Origin: Pseudomonas entomophila
GTDB taxonomy: Bacteria > Pseudomonadota > Gammaproteobacteria > Pseudomonadales > Pseudomonadaceae
Direction: 5' to 3'
Length of the DNA: 64,000 bases
Assembly (NCBI RefSeq): GCF_013523125.1
Contig: NZ_JAAMQJ010000016.1
Location: 1 to 64,000, forward strand
Made by a program: the position numbers and the translations under genes. The notes under the pieces were generated by a model. The model did not search any database and was not told the DNA's origin. It saw only the letters and a program-made list of their open reading frames with translations. Positions 44,405 through 53,483 of this stretch are shown here, piece after piece (the stretch's first letter is position 1; every line of letters begins with the position of its first letter).

Positions 44405-45262
44405 TCAGCGGTATTTATCTTGCTGAGGAGCAGAGCAGCAGGCATACATGTCTTGACCTCCACCTACCACAGTAGTGATTGAAGGCATTGGCCCGACCGA
44501 TGGCTGCCCGTTGATGCTTTCGATGCCTATCGTTATCGTATTACCTCCTCCATTGGCAAGAGGTGGCGCTACAGGTATATTTATCCCGCCATGCGGTATG
44601 GCCGGCGGGCTAATGACATATGACTCCAGCACTCTAGTATCTAACTTTATTTCCATGGTTTCGGGGTGCCATGTGACGACCCGTATCAGCCCATTAAAAT
44701 GATGTTTTATGGACTGCGGATCAGTAACAGTGAGGTTGGGCGCGAGCACGGGTGTCGAGACTTCTTTTGCCATATCGTGATTCTTCAGAGAATCGATTAT
44801 CGGGGCCACTGCATCTCGAATATTCTTTGCGAGTTCCGAATTGTACACCCCAACCAATGTTGCGCCTAATGCTACCACCGTAAAAAAACCTGCAACCCCA
44901 GGCGCACCCGCCAATATTGCGAAACTCGCAACCACACCAGCAACATTACCTACAAGGCTGACAACATCCCCTACGTTTAGCTTTTCACTGGACGTGTACT
45001 CGGCAACAACTTTCAAGAACGTCACTGTGCCCGCAAGGGTATTGGTCACGATATTGATAAATGGCACCGCACCTGCAGTCATCTGCGCAACCGACAATAC
45101 AGCCGCGACGGCACTGGTGGTCTGAGCGCCTTGTACCACCAGTGAAAAGCCCTGACTGTCAGTATTGAATTGATCATGTACTGCGGCGGCGGCGCCTGCT
45201 TGAAACCCAGGCCGTCCAACCCTATCCACTACAGCGACGAATAGCTCAACCCTATCACTCAT
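44405..45262 (-). CDS. Uncharacterised hydrophobic Gly/Ala-rich protein (island gene 2)
   Basis: This 285-aa protein has a short polar head, a long Ala/Gly/Val-rich hydrophobic stretch (about 45-150, for example VVSLVGNVAGVVASFAILAGAPGVAGFFTVVALGATLVG, given here only as position-defining features), then a polar Pro/Gly-rich C-terminal half ending in a Cys pair (YACCSAP). The layout recalls pore-forming or membrane-inserting toxins and polymorphic-toxin leaders, but no domain is recognised. AAGGA lies eight bases upstream of the ATG, which overlaps the end of the oxygenase gene by eight bases, so the two are translationally coupled. Confidence 0.6.
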   Translation of the reverse strand: MSDRVELFVAVVDRVGRPGFQAGAAAAVHDQFNTDSQGFSLVVQGAQTTSAVAAVLSVAQMTAGAVPFINIVTNTLAGTVTFLKVVAEYTSSEKLNVGDVVSLVGNVAGVVASFAILAGAPGVAGFFTVVALGATLVGVYNSELAKNIRDAVAPIIDSLKNHDMAKEVSTPVLAPNLTVTDPQSIKHHFNGLIRVVTWHPETMEIKLDTRVLESYVISPPAIPHGGINIPVAPPLANGGGNTITIGIESINGQPSVGPMPSITTVVGGGQDMYACCSAPQQDKYR

Positions 45263-45851
45263 GACGGAGATCCTTACATACTGTCTTGAATGCAATGGTG
45301 ATGCGAAGACGATCACACTCTATGGTTGGGGATTTCGCACGGTGTGGCATTTCACCATTGAAGATTGCAATCCGACCTGGCTTTGGTAGCACTGCAGCAC
45401 TTACGTCAGTCTTTGCATCATTGCAGAACACGAGCTCGCCTCCCCATGTCGTAGCCCAGTAGCCGTTGCAAAAAAGGACTGCGGTCTGTCCCGGCTCGCT
45501 TGGCAAGTTGTCGCGATGAATCGGACTGTCTTGCCCAAAGCTCTGGCCATTCGCATACACGCCAATCAACCTGACGTTATTCATATGTACAGCACACAGA
45601 CGCCTCCAGATGCCGAGAAGAAATCTCCAACGTTCATTTGCCTCCAACTCCTCCTCACAGCATGCCAATGATTCTCGCTTACTACCCGCAATAAAGAAGT
45701 GCCAACAGGGGCGCGCGAAAGGCGTAGAACTCACCGGCCAGTCATATCGCCAGAGAGCACATGCGAACGCTTCGTCAAGCTTGACTTGCTCTTTGGGCGT
45801 AATAGCGTTTTCCAAAACCCTCACGTCCTCGGATGTAAATTCCCTCTTCAT
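45255..45851 (-). CDS. 2-oxoglutarate/Fe(II)-dependent oxygenase (prolyl-hydroxylase-like, island gene 1)
   Basis: This 198-aa protein shows the facial triad of 2OG-Fe(II) oxygenases: HxD at His112-Asp114 (SPIHRDN) and a distal His170 (GEMPHRAKSP). An Arg at 181 or 183 (CDRLRITIAF) probably binds 2-oxoglutarate. TTWGGELVF and PKPGRIAIFNG are typical beta-strands of this fold. ATG 45851 has GGAG nine bases upstream. It is first in the AT-rich cassette and overlaps the next gene by eight bases. Hydroxylation of a protein or small molecule is inferred; the target could be a cassette product. Confidence 0.75.
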   Translation of the reverse strand: MKREFTSEDVRVLENAITPKEQVKLDEAFACALWRYDWPVSSTPFARPCWHFFIAGSKRESLACCEEELEANERWRFLLGIWRRLCAVHMNNVRLIGVYANGQSFGQDSPIHRDNLPSEPGQTAVLFCNGYWATTWGGELVFCNDAKTDVSAAVLPKPGRIAIFNGEMPHRAKSPTIECDRLRITIAFKTVCKDLRHE

Positions 45852-46456
45852 CAGCCACGTCTCCATTTATGCAGATATGCATTGCTTTGTAAGCTGTCAG
45901 TCAGCTCAGGCCTAGCGGGTAGACATTAGCGGATCAACGTTGCGCGATCGGTAGGATGTGGATGTTGCTGTTTGAGAAAAACTTCCGAAACAGATGTAGT
46001 CCTTCAACTAATTTAAAGTGGGAGTATTCCGTTCTCCGGGGCATGCCGGTACAACAAGCTGCACGGGCGCGCAGCAACCTTCTCATGCCTGAAGGAATCG
46101 CCCATTGAGGGTGAGGTGTTCGCGCTCGAGATGCTGAAGTGGAATGACGCTGGCCAAAGCTACCAAACGCCTGCCTTCCGGGAGATCACGCCTAGGAAGC
46201 GCGTACTGCCGATCACCTGCCGGACAGTGATACAACCGAACCACCCGGAAGCGCTCCACAAGCGAAAGCGGAGGTGATTGTGGGTCGTGGGCACGTTTTG
46301 GGGGGTATGCCTTCCTGTATCAGGCAAAACCGCGACGACCAAGCCCAGCATCGAATTTGGCCGAGCTGGTCGAAGAAGCGTCAGACACCCTTTGCTCGCA
46401 CAGGAACAGCGATCATCTTCTGTACGGAGTGTCGAACGTATCCAAATGTGGTGCGC
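45852..46456. other. Island right flank with gene remnant
   Basis: These 600 bases between the oxygenase and prpF hold the probable cassette promoter, a truncated ORF on the plus strand (46017-46277) and otherwise nothing recognisable. The position is where prpD is normally found in Pseudomonas. Confidence 0.5.
46017..46277 (+). pseudogene. Truncated ORF remnant
   Basis: The frame is open for 86 codons after a TAA and reads like protein (RYNKLHGRAATFSCLKESP; LEMLKWNDAGQSYQTPAF; VLPITCRTVIQPNHPEALHK) but has no start codon until ATG 46131, which leaves 48 aa. It appears to be the 3' end of a gene cut off by recombination. The family is not recognised. Confidence 0.35.
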
Positions 46457-47659
46457 TTACTCACTCGCCGCCAAACCCTCCCTAGGCACACGTACCCAGC
46501 CCTCCATGAGCACGCGGGCGCTACGGCTCATGATCGCCCGGGTGACCTTCCACTTGCCGTTCTCCTGGCGTGCCTGGGCGCCGACGCGCAAGGTCCCGGA
46601 TGGATGACCGAAGCGCACGGCGCTGCGTTCCCCACCGCCTGCCGCCAGGTTCACCAACGTCCCCGGGATGGCCGCAGCAGTGCCGATGGCGACCGCCGCG
46701 GTCCCCATCATCGCGTGGTGCAGCTTGCCCATCGACAGTGCCCGCACCAGCAGGTCGATGTCGTCGGCCTGCACGGTCTTGCCGCTAGAGGTTACATAAC
46801 CAAGCGGCGGTGCGACGAAGGCCACCTTGGGGGTGTGCTGGCGTCTCGCGGCCTCCTCGATCTTGCCGATCAGCCCCATGCGCACCGCGCCGCAGGCGCG
46901 GATGGTCTCAAACAGGGCCAGCGCGTCGGCGTCGCCATTGATCGCATCCTGCAGCTCGATGCCGGTGTAGCCGACTTCGCCCGCCTCGATGAAGATGGTC
47001 GGAATGCCGGCATTGATCAGGGTGGCCTTGATGGTCCCCAGGTCCGGCACGTCCAGCTCGTCGATCAGGTTGCCGGTGGGGAACATGTCGCCGCCCTGGC
47101 CATCGTCGTCGGCGGCAGGATCGAGGAATTCGAGCTGGACCTCGGCTGCCGGAAAGGTCACGCCGTCGAGCTCGAAGTCGCCGGTTTCCTGGACTTCGCC
47201 CTGGGTCATGGGCACGTGGGCGACGATGGTCTTGCCGATGTTGGCCTGCCAGATGCGCACCGTGGCGATGCCGTCGCGAGGGATGCGCGCGGCATCGACC
47301 AGGCCCGCACTGATAGCGAAGGCCCCGACCGCCGCCGACAGGTTGCCGCAGTTGCCGCTCCAGTCGACGAAGGCCTGGTCGATCGAGACCTGGCCGAACA
47401 GGTAGTCGACGTCATGGTCGGGGCGGCTGCCAGGCGAGAGGATCACCGCCTTGCTGGTGCTGGAGGTGGCCCCTCCCATGCCGTCGATTTGCTTGCCATA
47501 GGGGTCGGGACTGCCGATCACCCGCAGCAACAGGGCGTCACGCGCGGCGCCGGGCAGCTGCGCGGGCCCGGGCAGGTCCTGCAGGCGGAAGAACACGCCC
47601 TTGCTGGTACCGCCGCGCATGTAGGTGGCGGGAATCTTCAACTGCGCCGGGTAAGTCAT
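46457..47659 (-). CDS. prpF: 2-methylaconitate cis-trans isomerase PrpF
   Basis: PrpF isomerises the 2-methylaconitate made by AcnD so that aconitase can hydrate it, in the methylcitrate cycle of propionate breakdown. The 400-aa protein opens with the family signature (ATYMRGGTSKGVFF) and has DWSGNCGNLSAAVGAFA and GGGERSAVRFGHPSG, typical of this diaminopimelate-epimerase-fold family. Its ATG overlaps the acnD stop by four bases. No prpD follows; the AT-rich island begins instead. Confidence 0.95.
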   Translation of the reverse strand: MTYPAQLKIPATYMRGGTSKGVFFRLQDLPGPAQLPGAARDALLLRVIGSPDPYGKQIDGMGGATSSTSKAVILSPGSRPDHDVDYLFGQVSIDQAFVDWSGNCGNLSAAVGAFAISAGLVDAARIPRDGIATVRIWQANIGKTIVAHVPMTQGEVQETGDFELDGVTFPAAEVQLEFLDPAADDDGQGGDMFPTGNLIDELDVPDLGTIKATLINAGIPTIFIEAGEVGYTGIELQDAINGDADALALFETIRACGAVRMGLIGKIEEAARRQHTPKVAFVAPPLGYVTSSGKTVQADDIDLLVRALSMGKLHHAMMGTAAVAIGTAAAIPGTLVNLAAGGGERSAVRFGHPSGTLRVGAQARQENGKWKVTRAIMSRSARVLMEGWVRVPREGLAASE

Positions 47660-50244
47660 GCATTGCCCTCCAGGAAATCCTGGGCGAAGCGCTGCAGCAC
47701 CCCGCCCGCTTCATAGATCGAGACTTCTTCGGCGGTGTCCAGCCGACAGGTCACGGGGACCTCCAGGCGCTCGCCGGTCTTGCGGTTGATCACCAGGGTC
47801 AGCGTCGCGCGCGGCGTACGCTGGCCGAGCACGTCGAAGGTTTCGCTGCCATCGATGCCCAACGTCTTGCGGTCCACGCCCAGCTTGAATTCCAGGGGCA
47901 GCACGCCCATGCCCATTAGGTTGGTCCGGTGAATCCGCTCGAAGCCTTCGGCGACGATGGCCTCGACGCCGGCCAGGCGCACACCCTTGGCCGCCCAGTC
48001 GCGGGACGAGCCTTGTCCATAGTCGGCACCGGCGATGATGATCAGCGGCTGGCGTCGCTGCATGTAGGTCTCGATCGCCTCCCACATGCGCATCACCTGC
48101 CCTTCCGGCTCCAGGCGCGCAAGCGAGCCCTGGCGCACGCTGCCGTCGGCGTTGCGTACCATCTCGTTGAACAGCTTGGGGTTGGCAAAGGTGGCGCGCT
48201 GCGCGGTGAGGTGGTCGCCGCGGTGGGTAGCGTAGGAGTTGAAGTCTTCTTCGGGGACGCCCATGCGCGCCAGGTACTCGCCCGCCGCGCTGTCGGCCAT
48301 GATGGCGTTGGACGGCGACAGGTGGTCGGTGGTGATGTTGTCCGGCAACACCGCCAGCGCACGCAGGCCGCGCAGCGTGCGCTCCCCGGCCAAGGCGCCT
48401 TCCCAGTAGGGCGGTCGACGAATGTAGGTGCTCATCGGTCGCCAGTCGTAGAGTGGCGCCACGGCCGGGCCGCTGAACGACTCGACGGCGAACATGGGGA
48501 TGTAGACCTGACGGAACTGCTCGGGCTTGACGGCCGCGCGCACCACCGCGTCGATCTCGGCATCGCTGGGCCAGAGGTCCTTGAGCCGGATCGGCCGACC
48601 GTCGACCACGCCCAGCACGTCCTTTTCGATGTCGAAGCGGATGGTGCCGGCGATCGCATAGGCCACCACCAACGGCGGTGAGGCCAGGAACGCCTGGCGC
48701 GCGTAGGGATGGATGCGTCCATCGAAATTGCGGTTGCCTGACAGCACGGCGGTGGCATACAGGTCGCGATCGATGATCTCCTGCTGGATCACCGGGTCGA
48801 GCGCCCCGGACATGCCGTTGCAGGTGGTGCAAGCGAAGGCGACGATGCCGAAGCCCAGGCGTTCGAGTTCGTGTTCGAGTCCGGCTTCGCGCAAGTACAG
48901 CTGAACCGCCTTGGAGCCGGGCGCCAACGAGGACTTGACCCAGGGCTTGCGGGTCAGCCCCAGACGATTGGCATTGCGCGCCAGCAGCCCGGCAGCGATG
49001 ACGTTGCGCGGGTTGCTGGTGTTGGTGCAGCTGGTGATGGCAGCGATGATCACGGCGCCATCGGGCATCTGCCCTGGCTGGTCGCTCCAGGCACCGGCGA
49101 TGCCCTTGGCGGCCAGGTCGCGGGTGGCCACACGGGCATGGGGATTGGACGGGCCGGCCAGGTTGCGTTCGACCCGGCTCAGGTCGAAGCGCAAGGTGCG
49201 CTCGTACACGACGTCCTTCAGGGTGTCAGCCCACAGGCCGGCGACCTTGGCGTAGGTTTCCACCAGCGCCACCTGTGCCTCCTCGCGCCCGGTCAGGCGC
49301 AGGTAGTCCAGGGTCTGCTGATCGATGGCGAACATCGCCGCCGTGGCGCCGTACTCCGGGGCCATGTTGGAAATGGTCGCCCGGTCGCCCAGGGTCAAGG
49401 CCCGCGCGCCCTCGCCGTGGAACTCCAGGTAGGCGCCGACCACTTTCTGCTGGCGCAGGAACTCGGTGAGCGCCAGCACCAGGTCGGTGGCGGTCATGCC
49501 TTCGGCCAGGCGCCCGCCCAGCTCGACCCCGACGATGTCCGGCAGGCGCATCCACGAGGCCCGCCCGAGCATGACGTTCTCGGCCTCCAGGCCACCGACG
49601 CCGATCGCGATCACGCCCAGCGCATCCACGTGGGGCGTATGGCTGTCGGTGCCCACGCAGGTGTCGGGATAGGCCACGCCGTGCTCGGCGTGGATCACCG
49701 GCGACATCTTCTCCAGGTTGATCTGGTGCATGATGCCGTTGCCAGGCGGGATCACCTCGACGTTGCGAAATGCCTGCTTGGTCCAGTCGATGAAGTGGAA
49801 GCGGTCCTCGTTGCGGCGGTCCTCGATGGCGCGGTTCTTCTCGAACGCCTGCGGGTCGTAGCCGCCGCACTCGACCGCCAGGGAATGATCGACGATCAGT
49901 TGCACCGGCACCACCGGGTTGACCTGCGCAGGATCGCCGCCTTTGTCGGCGATGGCGTCACGCAGGCCGGCCAGGTCCACCAGGGCGGTCTGGCCGAGGA
50001 TGTCGTGGCAGACCACGCGTGCCGGGTACCACGGGAAGTCCAGGTCGCGACGGCGTTCGATCAGCTGGCGCAGCGAGGCCTCGAGGGTCGCTGGGGCGCA
50101 TCGGCGCACTAAGTTCTCGGCCAGCACGCGCGAGGTATAGGGCAACCCTGCGTAGGCGCCGGGCTGGATCGCCTCGACGGCAGCACGGGCGTCGAAGTAG
50201 TCAAGGTCGGTGCCGGAAAGGTGCTTGCGGTAGTGGGTATTCAT
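47656..50244 (-). CDS. acnD: Fe-S-dependent 2-methylcitrate dehydratase
   Basis: AcnD dehydrates 2-methylcitrate in propionate oxidation. The 862-aa aconitase-A-like protein has the Fe-S ligands in ITSCTNTSNP and FACTTCNGMSG and a C-terminal swivel domain (GADYGQGSSRDWAAKG). Linkage to prpF and prpC distinguishes it from acnA. It sits between prpC and prpF in the operon, separated from prpC by a REP pair. Confidence 0.95.
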   Translation of the reverse strand: MNTHYRKHLSGTDLDYFDARAAVEAIQPGAYAGLPYTSRVLAENLVRRCAPATLEASLRQLIERRRDLDFPWYPARVVCHDILGQTALVDLAGLRDAIADKGGDPAQVNPVVPVQLIVDHSLAVECGGYDPQAFEKNRAIEDRRNEDRFHFIDWTKQAFRNVEVIPPGNGIMHQINLEKMSPVIHAEHGVAYPDTCVGTDSHTPHVDALGVIAIGVGGLEAENVMLGRASWMRLPDIVGVELGGRLAEGMTATDLVLALTEFLRQQKVVGAYLEFHGEGARALTLGDRATISNMAPEYGATAAMFAIDQQTLDYLRLTGREEAQVALVETYAKVAGLWADTLKDVVYERTLRFDLSRVERNLAGPSNPHARVATRDLAAKGIAGAWSDQPGQMPDGAVIIAAITSCTNTSNPRNVIAAGLLARNANRLGLTRKPWVKSSLAPGSKAVQLYLREAGLEHELERLGFGIVAFACTTCNGMSGALDPVIQQEIIDRDLYATAVLSGNRNFDGRIHPYARQAFLASPPLVVAYAIAGTIRFDIEKDVLGVVDGRPIRLKDLWPSDAEIDAVVRAAVKPEQFRQVYIPMFAVESFSGPAVAPLYDWRPMSTYIRRPPYWEGALAGERTLRGLRALAVLPDNITTDHLSPSNAIMADSAAGEYLARMGVPEEDFNSYATHRGDHLTAQRATFANPKLFNEMVRNADGSVRQGSLARLEPEGQVMRMWEAIETYMQRRQPLIIIAGADYGQGSSRDWAAKGVRLAGVEAIVAEGFERIHRTNLMGMGVLPLEFKLGVDRKTLGIDGSETFDVLGQRTPRATLTLVINRKTGERLEVPVTCRLDTAEEVSIYEAGGVLQRFAQDFLEGNA

Positions 50245-50290
50245 GCGGGATCAGGCTCGCTCACAGTAATCGGAAGGCGTGCGCCGCACG

Positions 50291-50377
50291 TGTGGGAGCG
50301 GGCTTGCCCGCGAATGCGTCGGTGCTGGACACGGAGATGCCCGCGCTTGCGCATTCGCTGGCAAGCCAGCTTCCACA
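50291..50377. repeat. REP pair between prpC and acnD
   Basis: The left arm TGTGGGAGCGGGCTTGCCCG and a diverged right arm (CGCTGGCAAGCCAGCTTCCACA region, 50355-50377) fill the 158-base gap inside the prp operon. Intra-operon REPs often stabilise upstream mRNA segments, so prpC and acnD levels may differ. Confidence 0.75.
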
Positions 50378-50402
50378 GGTTTGGCGTCGGCGCCCCTCAG
50401 GC

Positions 50403-51530
50403 TCAGCGTTGCTCGACTGGCACGAACGTGCGCTGTTCGACGCCGGTGTATTCGGCGCTAGGACGGATGATGCGGTTGTTGGCGCGCTGCTCGAACACGT
50501 GCGCCGCCCAGCCAGTCAGGCGCGAGCAGACGAAGATCGGGGTGAACAGCTTGGTCGGGATGCCCATGAAGTGGTAGGCCGAGGCATGGTAGAAGTCGGC
50601 GTTGGGGAACAGCTTCTTCTGCTCCCACATGGTCGCGTCGATCGCCTGGGACACCGGGAACAGCACACGGTCGCCCACCGAGGCAGCGAGCCGTTCGGCC
50701 CAGCCCTTGATCACCTCGTTGCGCGGGTCGGACTCTTTGTAGATGGCATGCCCGAAGCCCATGATCTTGTCCTTGCGCTCGAGCATCTTCAGCAACTCGG
50801 CACGCGCCTCTTCGGGGGAGGCGAAGCGTTCGATCAACGCCATGGCCGCCTCGTTGGCGCCGCCGTGCAAAGGCCCGCGCAGCGTGCCGATGGCCGCGGT
50901 GATGCAGGAGTACAGGTCCGACAGGGTCGAGGCGCAGACGCGCGCGGTGAAGGTCGACGCGTTGAACTCGTGCTCGGCGTACAGGATCAGCGAGACGTTC
51001 ATCACCTTGACGTGCAGCGCGTCGGGCGCCTTGCCATGCAGCAGCGCCAGGAAGTGGCCGGCCAGGGTGTCCTGGTCGCTGGTGCAGTCGATGCGCGTGC
51101 CGTGGTGCGTGAAGCGGTACCAGTAGCACAGGATCGCCGGGAACGCGGCCAGCAGCCGGTCGGTGCGGTCGTGCTGCAGATCGAAGGTACGTTCAGGCTC
51201 CAGGGTGCCGAGTACCGAGCAGCCCGTGCGCATCACGTCCATGGGGTGGGTGTCCTTGGGCAGACGCTCGAGCACCTCCTTGAGCGCCTGGGGCAGGTCA
51301 CGCTGGCCTTTGAGCGCGTGCTTGTAGTCGTCGAGCTCGGCCTGGGTGGGCAGCTCGCCATACAACAGCAGGTAGGCGACTTCTTCGAATTCGGCGTGGT
51401 CGGCCAGCGCGCGGACATCGTAGCCGCGGTAGGTCAGGCCAGCGCCGGCCTGGCCGACGGTCGAGAGTGCCGTCTGCCCGGCGACCTGGCCGCGCAGGCC
51501 AGCCCCACTGAGTATTTTTGCTTCGGCCAT
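50403..51530 (-). CDS. prpC: 2-methylcitrate synthase
   Basis: PrpC condenses propionyl-CoA with oxaloacetate. The 375-aa citrate-synthase-fold protein has the conserved GGANEAAM, the catalytic His region MGFGHAIYKESDPRN and RLTGWAAHVFEQ. Its size, shorter than TCA citrate synthase, and its operon assign it to the methylcitrate cycle. GGAG lies seven bases before the ATG. prpB is 58 bases upstream. Confidence 0.95.
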   Translation of the reverse strand: MAEAKILSGAGLRGQVAGQTALSTVGQAGAGLTYRGYDVRALADHAEFEEVAYLLLYGELPTQAELDDYKHALKGQRDLPQALKEVLERLPKDTHPMDVMRTGCSVLGTLEPERTFDLQHDRTDRLLAAFPAILCYWYRFTHHGTRIDCTSDQDTLAGHFLALLHGKAPDALHVKVMNVSLILYAEHEFNASTFTARVCASTLSDLYSCITAAIGTLRGPLHGGANEAAMALIERFASPEEARAELLKMLERKDKIMGFGHAIYKESDPRNEVIKGWAERLAASVGDRVLFPVSQAIDATMWEQKKLFPNADFYHASAYHFMGIPTKLFTPIFVCSRLTGWAAHVFEQRANNRIIRPSAEYTGVEQRTFVPVEQR

Positions 51531-51588
51531 GGACGTTCTCCATTGTTGGATTTGTTATGGATGACAGGCGAATCGTGGCGGATCGGGC

Positions 51589-52482
51589 TCAACGGTCTTC
51601 GGACGGCGCGTACAGGGCGTCGAGCTGCTGCTCGAAGGCGTGGTAGCCGATGGCGTCGTACAGCTCCATGCGCGTCTGCATGGTGTCGAGCACCTGCTTC
51701 TGGGTGCCGTCGCGTCGCAAGGCGGCATAGACGTTCTCGGCCGCCTTGTTCATGGCCCGGAAGGCCGACAGCGGGTACAGCACCAGGGAGACGTCGACCG
51801 ACGCCAGCTCGTCGGTGGTGTACAGCGGCGTGGCACCGAACTCAGTGATGTTGGCCAGGATCGGCGCGCGCACCCGATCGGCGAAGGCCTTGTACAGCGG
51901 CAGTTCGGTGATCGCCTCAGGGAACACCATGTCGGCGCCGGCCTCGACGCACGCGGCGGCACGGTCCAGGGCCGACTCCAGCCCCTCGACGGCTAGGGCG
52001 TCGGTGCGTGCCATGATCACGAAGCTGTCGTCGGTGCGCGCGTCGACCGCTGCCTTGATCCGGTCGACCATCTCCTGCAGCGGCACGATCGCCTTGTTGG
52101 GCCGATGGCCGCAGCGCTTGGCACCGACTTGGTCTTCGATGTGCAGGGCAGCGGCGCCGAACTTGATCATCGAGCGCACGGTGCGCGCGACGTTGAACGC
52201 CGAGGCGCCGAAGCCGGTGTCGACATCCACCAGCAGCGGCAGGTCGCAGACGTCGGTGATGCGACGCACGTCGGTCAGCACGTCGTCCAGCCCGCTGATC
52301 CCCAGGTCCGGCAGACCCAGTGAGCCGGCTGCCACGCCACCGCCGGACAGGTAGATGGCCTGGAAACCGGCGCGCCTGGCCAGCAGCGCATGGTTGGCGT
52401 TGATGGTGCCGACCACCTGCAGGGGACGTTCGGCGGCGACGGCGTCGCGAAAGCGTTGGCCGGGCGTGTGCTTCGTGCTCAT
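51589..52482 (-). CDS. prpB: 2-methylisocitrate lyase
   Basis: PrpB cleaves 2-methylisocitrate to pyruvate and succinate. The 297-aa protein of the PEP-mutase/isocitrate-lyase superfamily has [18 protein letters not shown], the Mg-binding VDVDTGFG and the catalytic loop KRCGHRPNK. The start has GAGGTGAG upstream. It overlaps the GntR gene by four bases (ATGA), making the regulator the first gene of the operon. Confidence 0.96.
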   Translation of the reverse strand: MSTKHTPGQRFRDAVAAERPLQVVGTINANHALLARRAGFQAIYLSGGGVAAGSLGLPDLGISGLDDVLTDVRRITDVCDLPLLVDVDTGFGASAFNVARTVRSMIKFGAAALHIEDQVGAKRCGHRPNKAIVPLQEMVDRIKAAVDARTDDSFVIMARTDALAVEGLESALDRAAACVEAGADMVFPEAITELPLYKAFADRVRAPILANITEFGATPLYTTDELASVDVSLVLYPLSAFRAMNKAAENVYAALRRDGTQKQVLDTMQTRMELYDAIGYHAFEQQLDALYAPSEDR

Positions 52483-53192
52483 GACTCACCTCGTGACGGG
52501 GTATCGGCGCTCTGGAAGTGCCGTTCGATGTTGCGCCGGGAGCCGCCGATATGGCGGCGCATCAGCAGTTCGGCCAGTTCGCCGTCGCGGTCGGCGATCG
52601 CATCGAGGATGCGGTGGTGTTCGGCGAAGGCCTGACGCGGGCGGTTGGGCGTGAACGAGAACTGGATGCGGTACATGCGCACCAGCTGGTACAGCTCGCC
52701 GCAGAGCAGCTTGACCAGCGTCTGGTTGCCACTGCCCTGGATGATCCGGTAGTGGAAGTCAAAGTCGCCTTCCTGCTGGTAGTAGCCCAGGCCGGCCTGG
52801 AACGCGGCATCGCGCTCGTGGGTGTCGAGCACCTGGCGCAGCGCGTCGATCGCCTCCTGGCTCATGCGCTCGGCCGCCAGTCGGCAGGCCATGCCTTCGA
52901 GGGACTCGCGGATCTCGTAGAGCTCGATCAGCTCGGCCTGGTCGAGCGACACCACCCGCGCGCCCACGTGCGGCACGCGCACCAGCAGCCGCTGGCCCTC
53001 CAGGCGGTGGATGGCCTCGCGCAGGGGGCCACGGCTGATGCCGTAGGTACGGGCCAGCTCAGGCTCGGAGATCTTGCTGCCCGGGGCGATCTCGCCTTGC
53101 ACGATCGCCGCCTGGATACGCCGGAAGACGTGTTCGGACAAGGTCTCGGCTTGTTCCGTGTCAGGCACGTGGGGGGACGCGGTTTGCAACAT
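52479..53192 (-). CDS. GntR-family regulator of the methylcitrate operon
   Basis: This 237-aa regulator has an N-terminal winged helix ([38 protein letters not shown]) and a C-terminal FCD ligand domain ([44 protein letters not shown]). It is first in the operon with prpB, prpC, acnD and prpF, so it most likely represses them until a methylcitrate-cycle intermediate binds. ATG 53192 is chosen over upstream in-frame codons, which would run through the promoter. Confidence 0.9.
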   Translation of the reverse strand: MLQTASPHVPDTEQAETLSEHVFRRIQAAIVQGEIAPGSKISEPELARTYGISRGPLREAIHRLEGQRLLVRVPHVGARVVSLDQAELIELYEIRESLEGMACRLAAERMSQEAIDALRQVLDTHERDAAFQAGLGYYQQEGDFDFHYRIIQGSGNQTLVKLLCGELYQLVRMYRIQFSFTPNRPRQAFAEHHRILDAIADRDGELAELLMRRHIGGSRRNIERHFQSADTPSRGES

Positions 53193-53193
53193 A

Positions 53194-53203
53194 GTGTCGA
53201 CAC
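53194..53203. promoter_or_regulatory. Palindromic operator GTGTCGACAC
   Basis: This 10-bp perfect palindrome lies just upstream of the GntR start codon and downstream of the inferred transcription start. It shares the TGTCGACA core with the site at 53266-53277, so it is a likely autoregulatory operator. Confidence 0.6.
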
Positions 53204-53223
53204 CATGGATCACAGATGCCTTG

Positions 53224-53252
53224 AAACTAGCGCAATACGAGGTATTCGTCAA
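53224..53252 (-). promoter_or_regulatory. Promoter of the prp operon
   Basis: On the minus strand TTGACG (53252-53247), a 17-base spacer and TAGTTT (53229-53224) form a sigma-70 promoter. The start would lie near 53217, between the two TGTCGACA palindromes. Confidence 0.6.
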
Positions 53253-53265
53253 AGCTCTCCAGAAC

Positions 53266-53277
53266 ATTGTCGACAAT
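53266..53277. promoter_or_regulatory. Palindromic operator ATTGTCGACAAT
   Basis: This 12-bp perfect palindrome lies 13 bases upstream of the -35 element. Together with 53194-53203 it brackets the promoter, a layout suited to repression by a dimeric GntR/FCD regulator. Confidence 0.65.
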
Positions 53278-53483
53278 TCCAGGACACAGAACTTACGCCT
53301 GCGGTAAAGGTCTGAACGCCGCGCGGCTGGCGCCCTGAAACCGGCGTGCTAGAATGCCGTGCCTCCTACTGTCTAGGGATGAAGCGTTCGTCGAAGCCTC
53401 AGGCCTCCACGGACCTACGAAGGAGCTTGCGCAGTCATGCCATTCGCCTTGATTCGAACACTGCATTGCATTGCGCCAGGATT

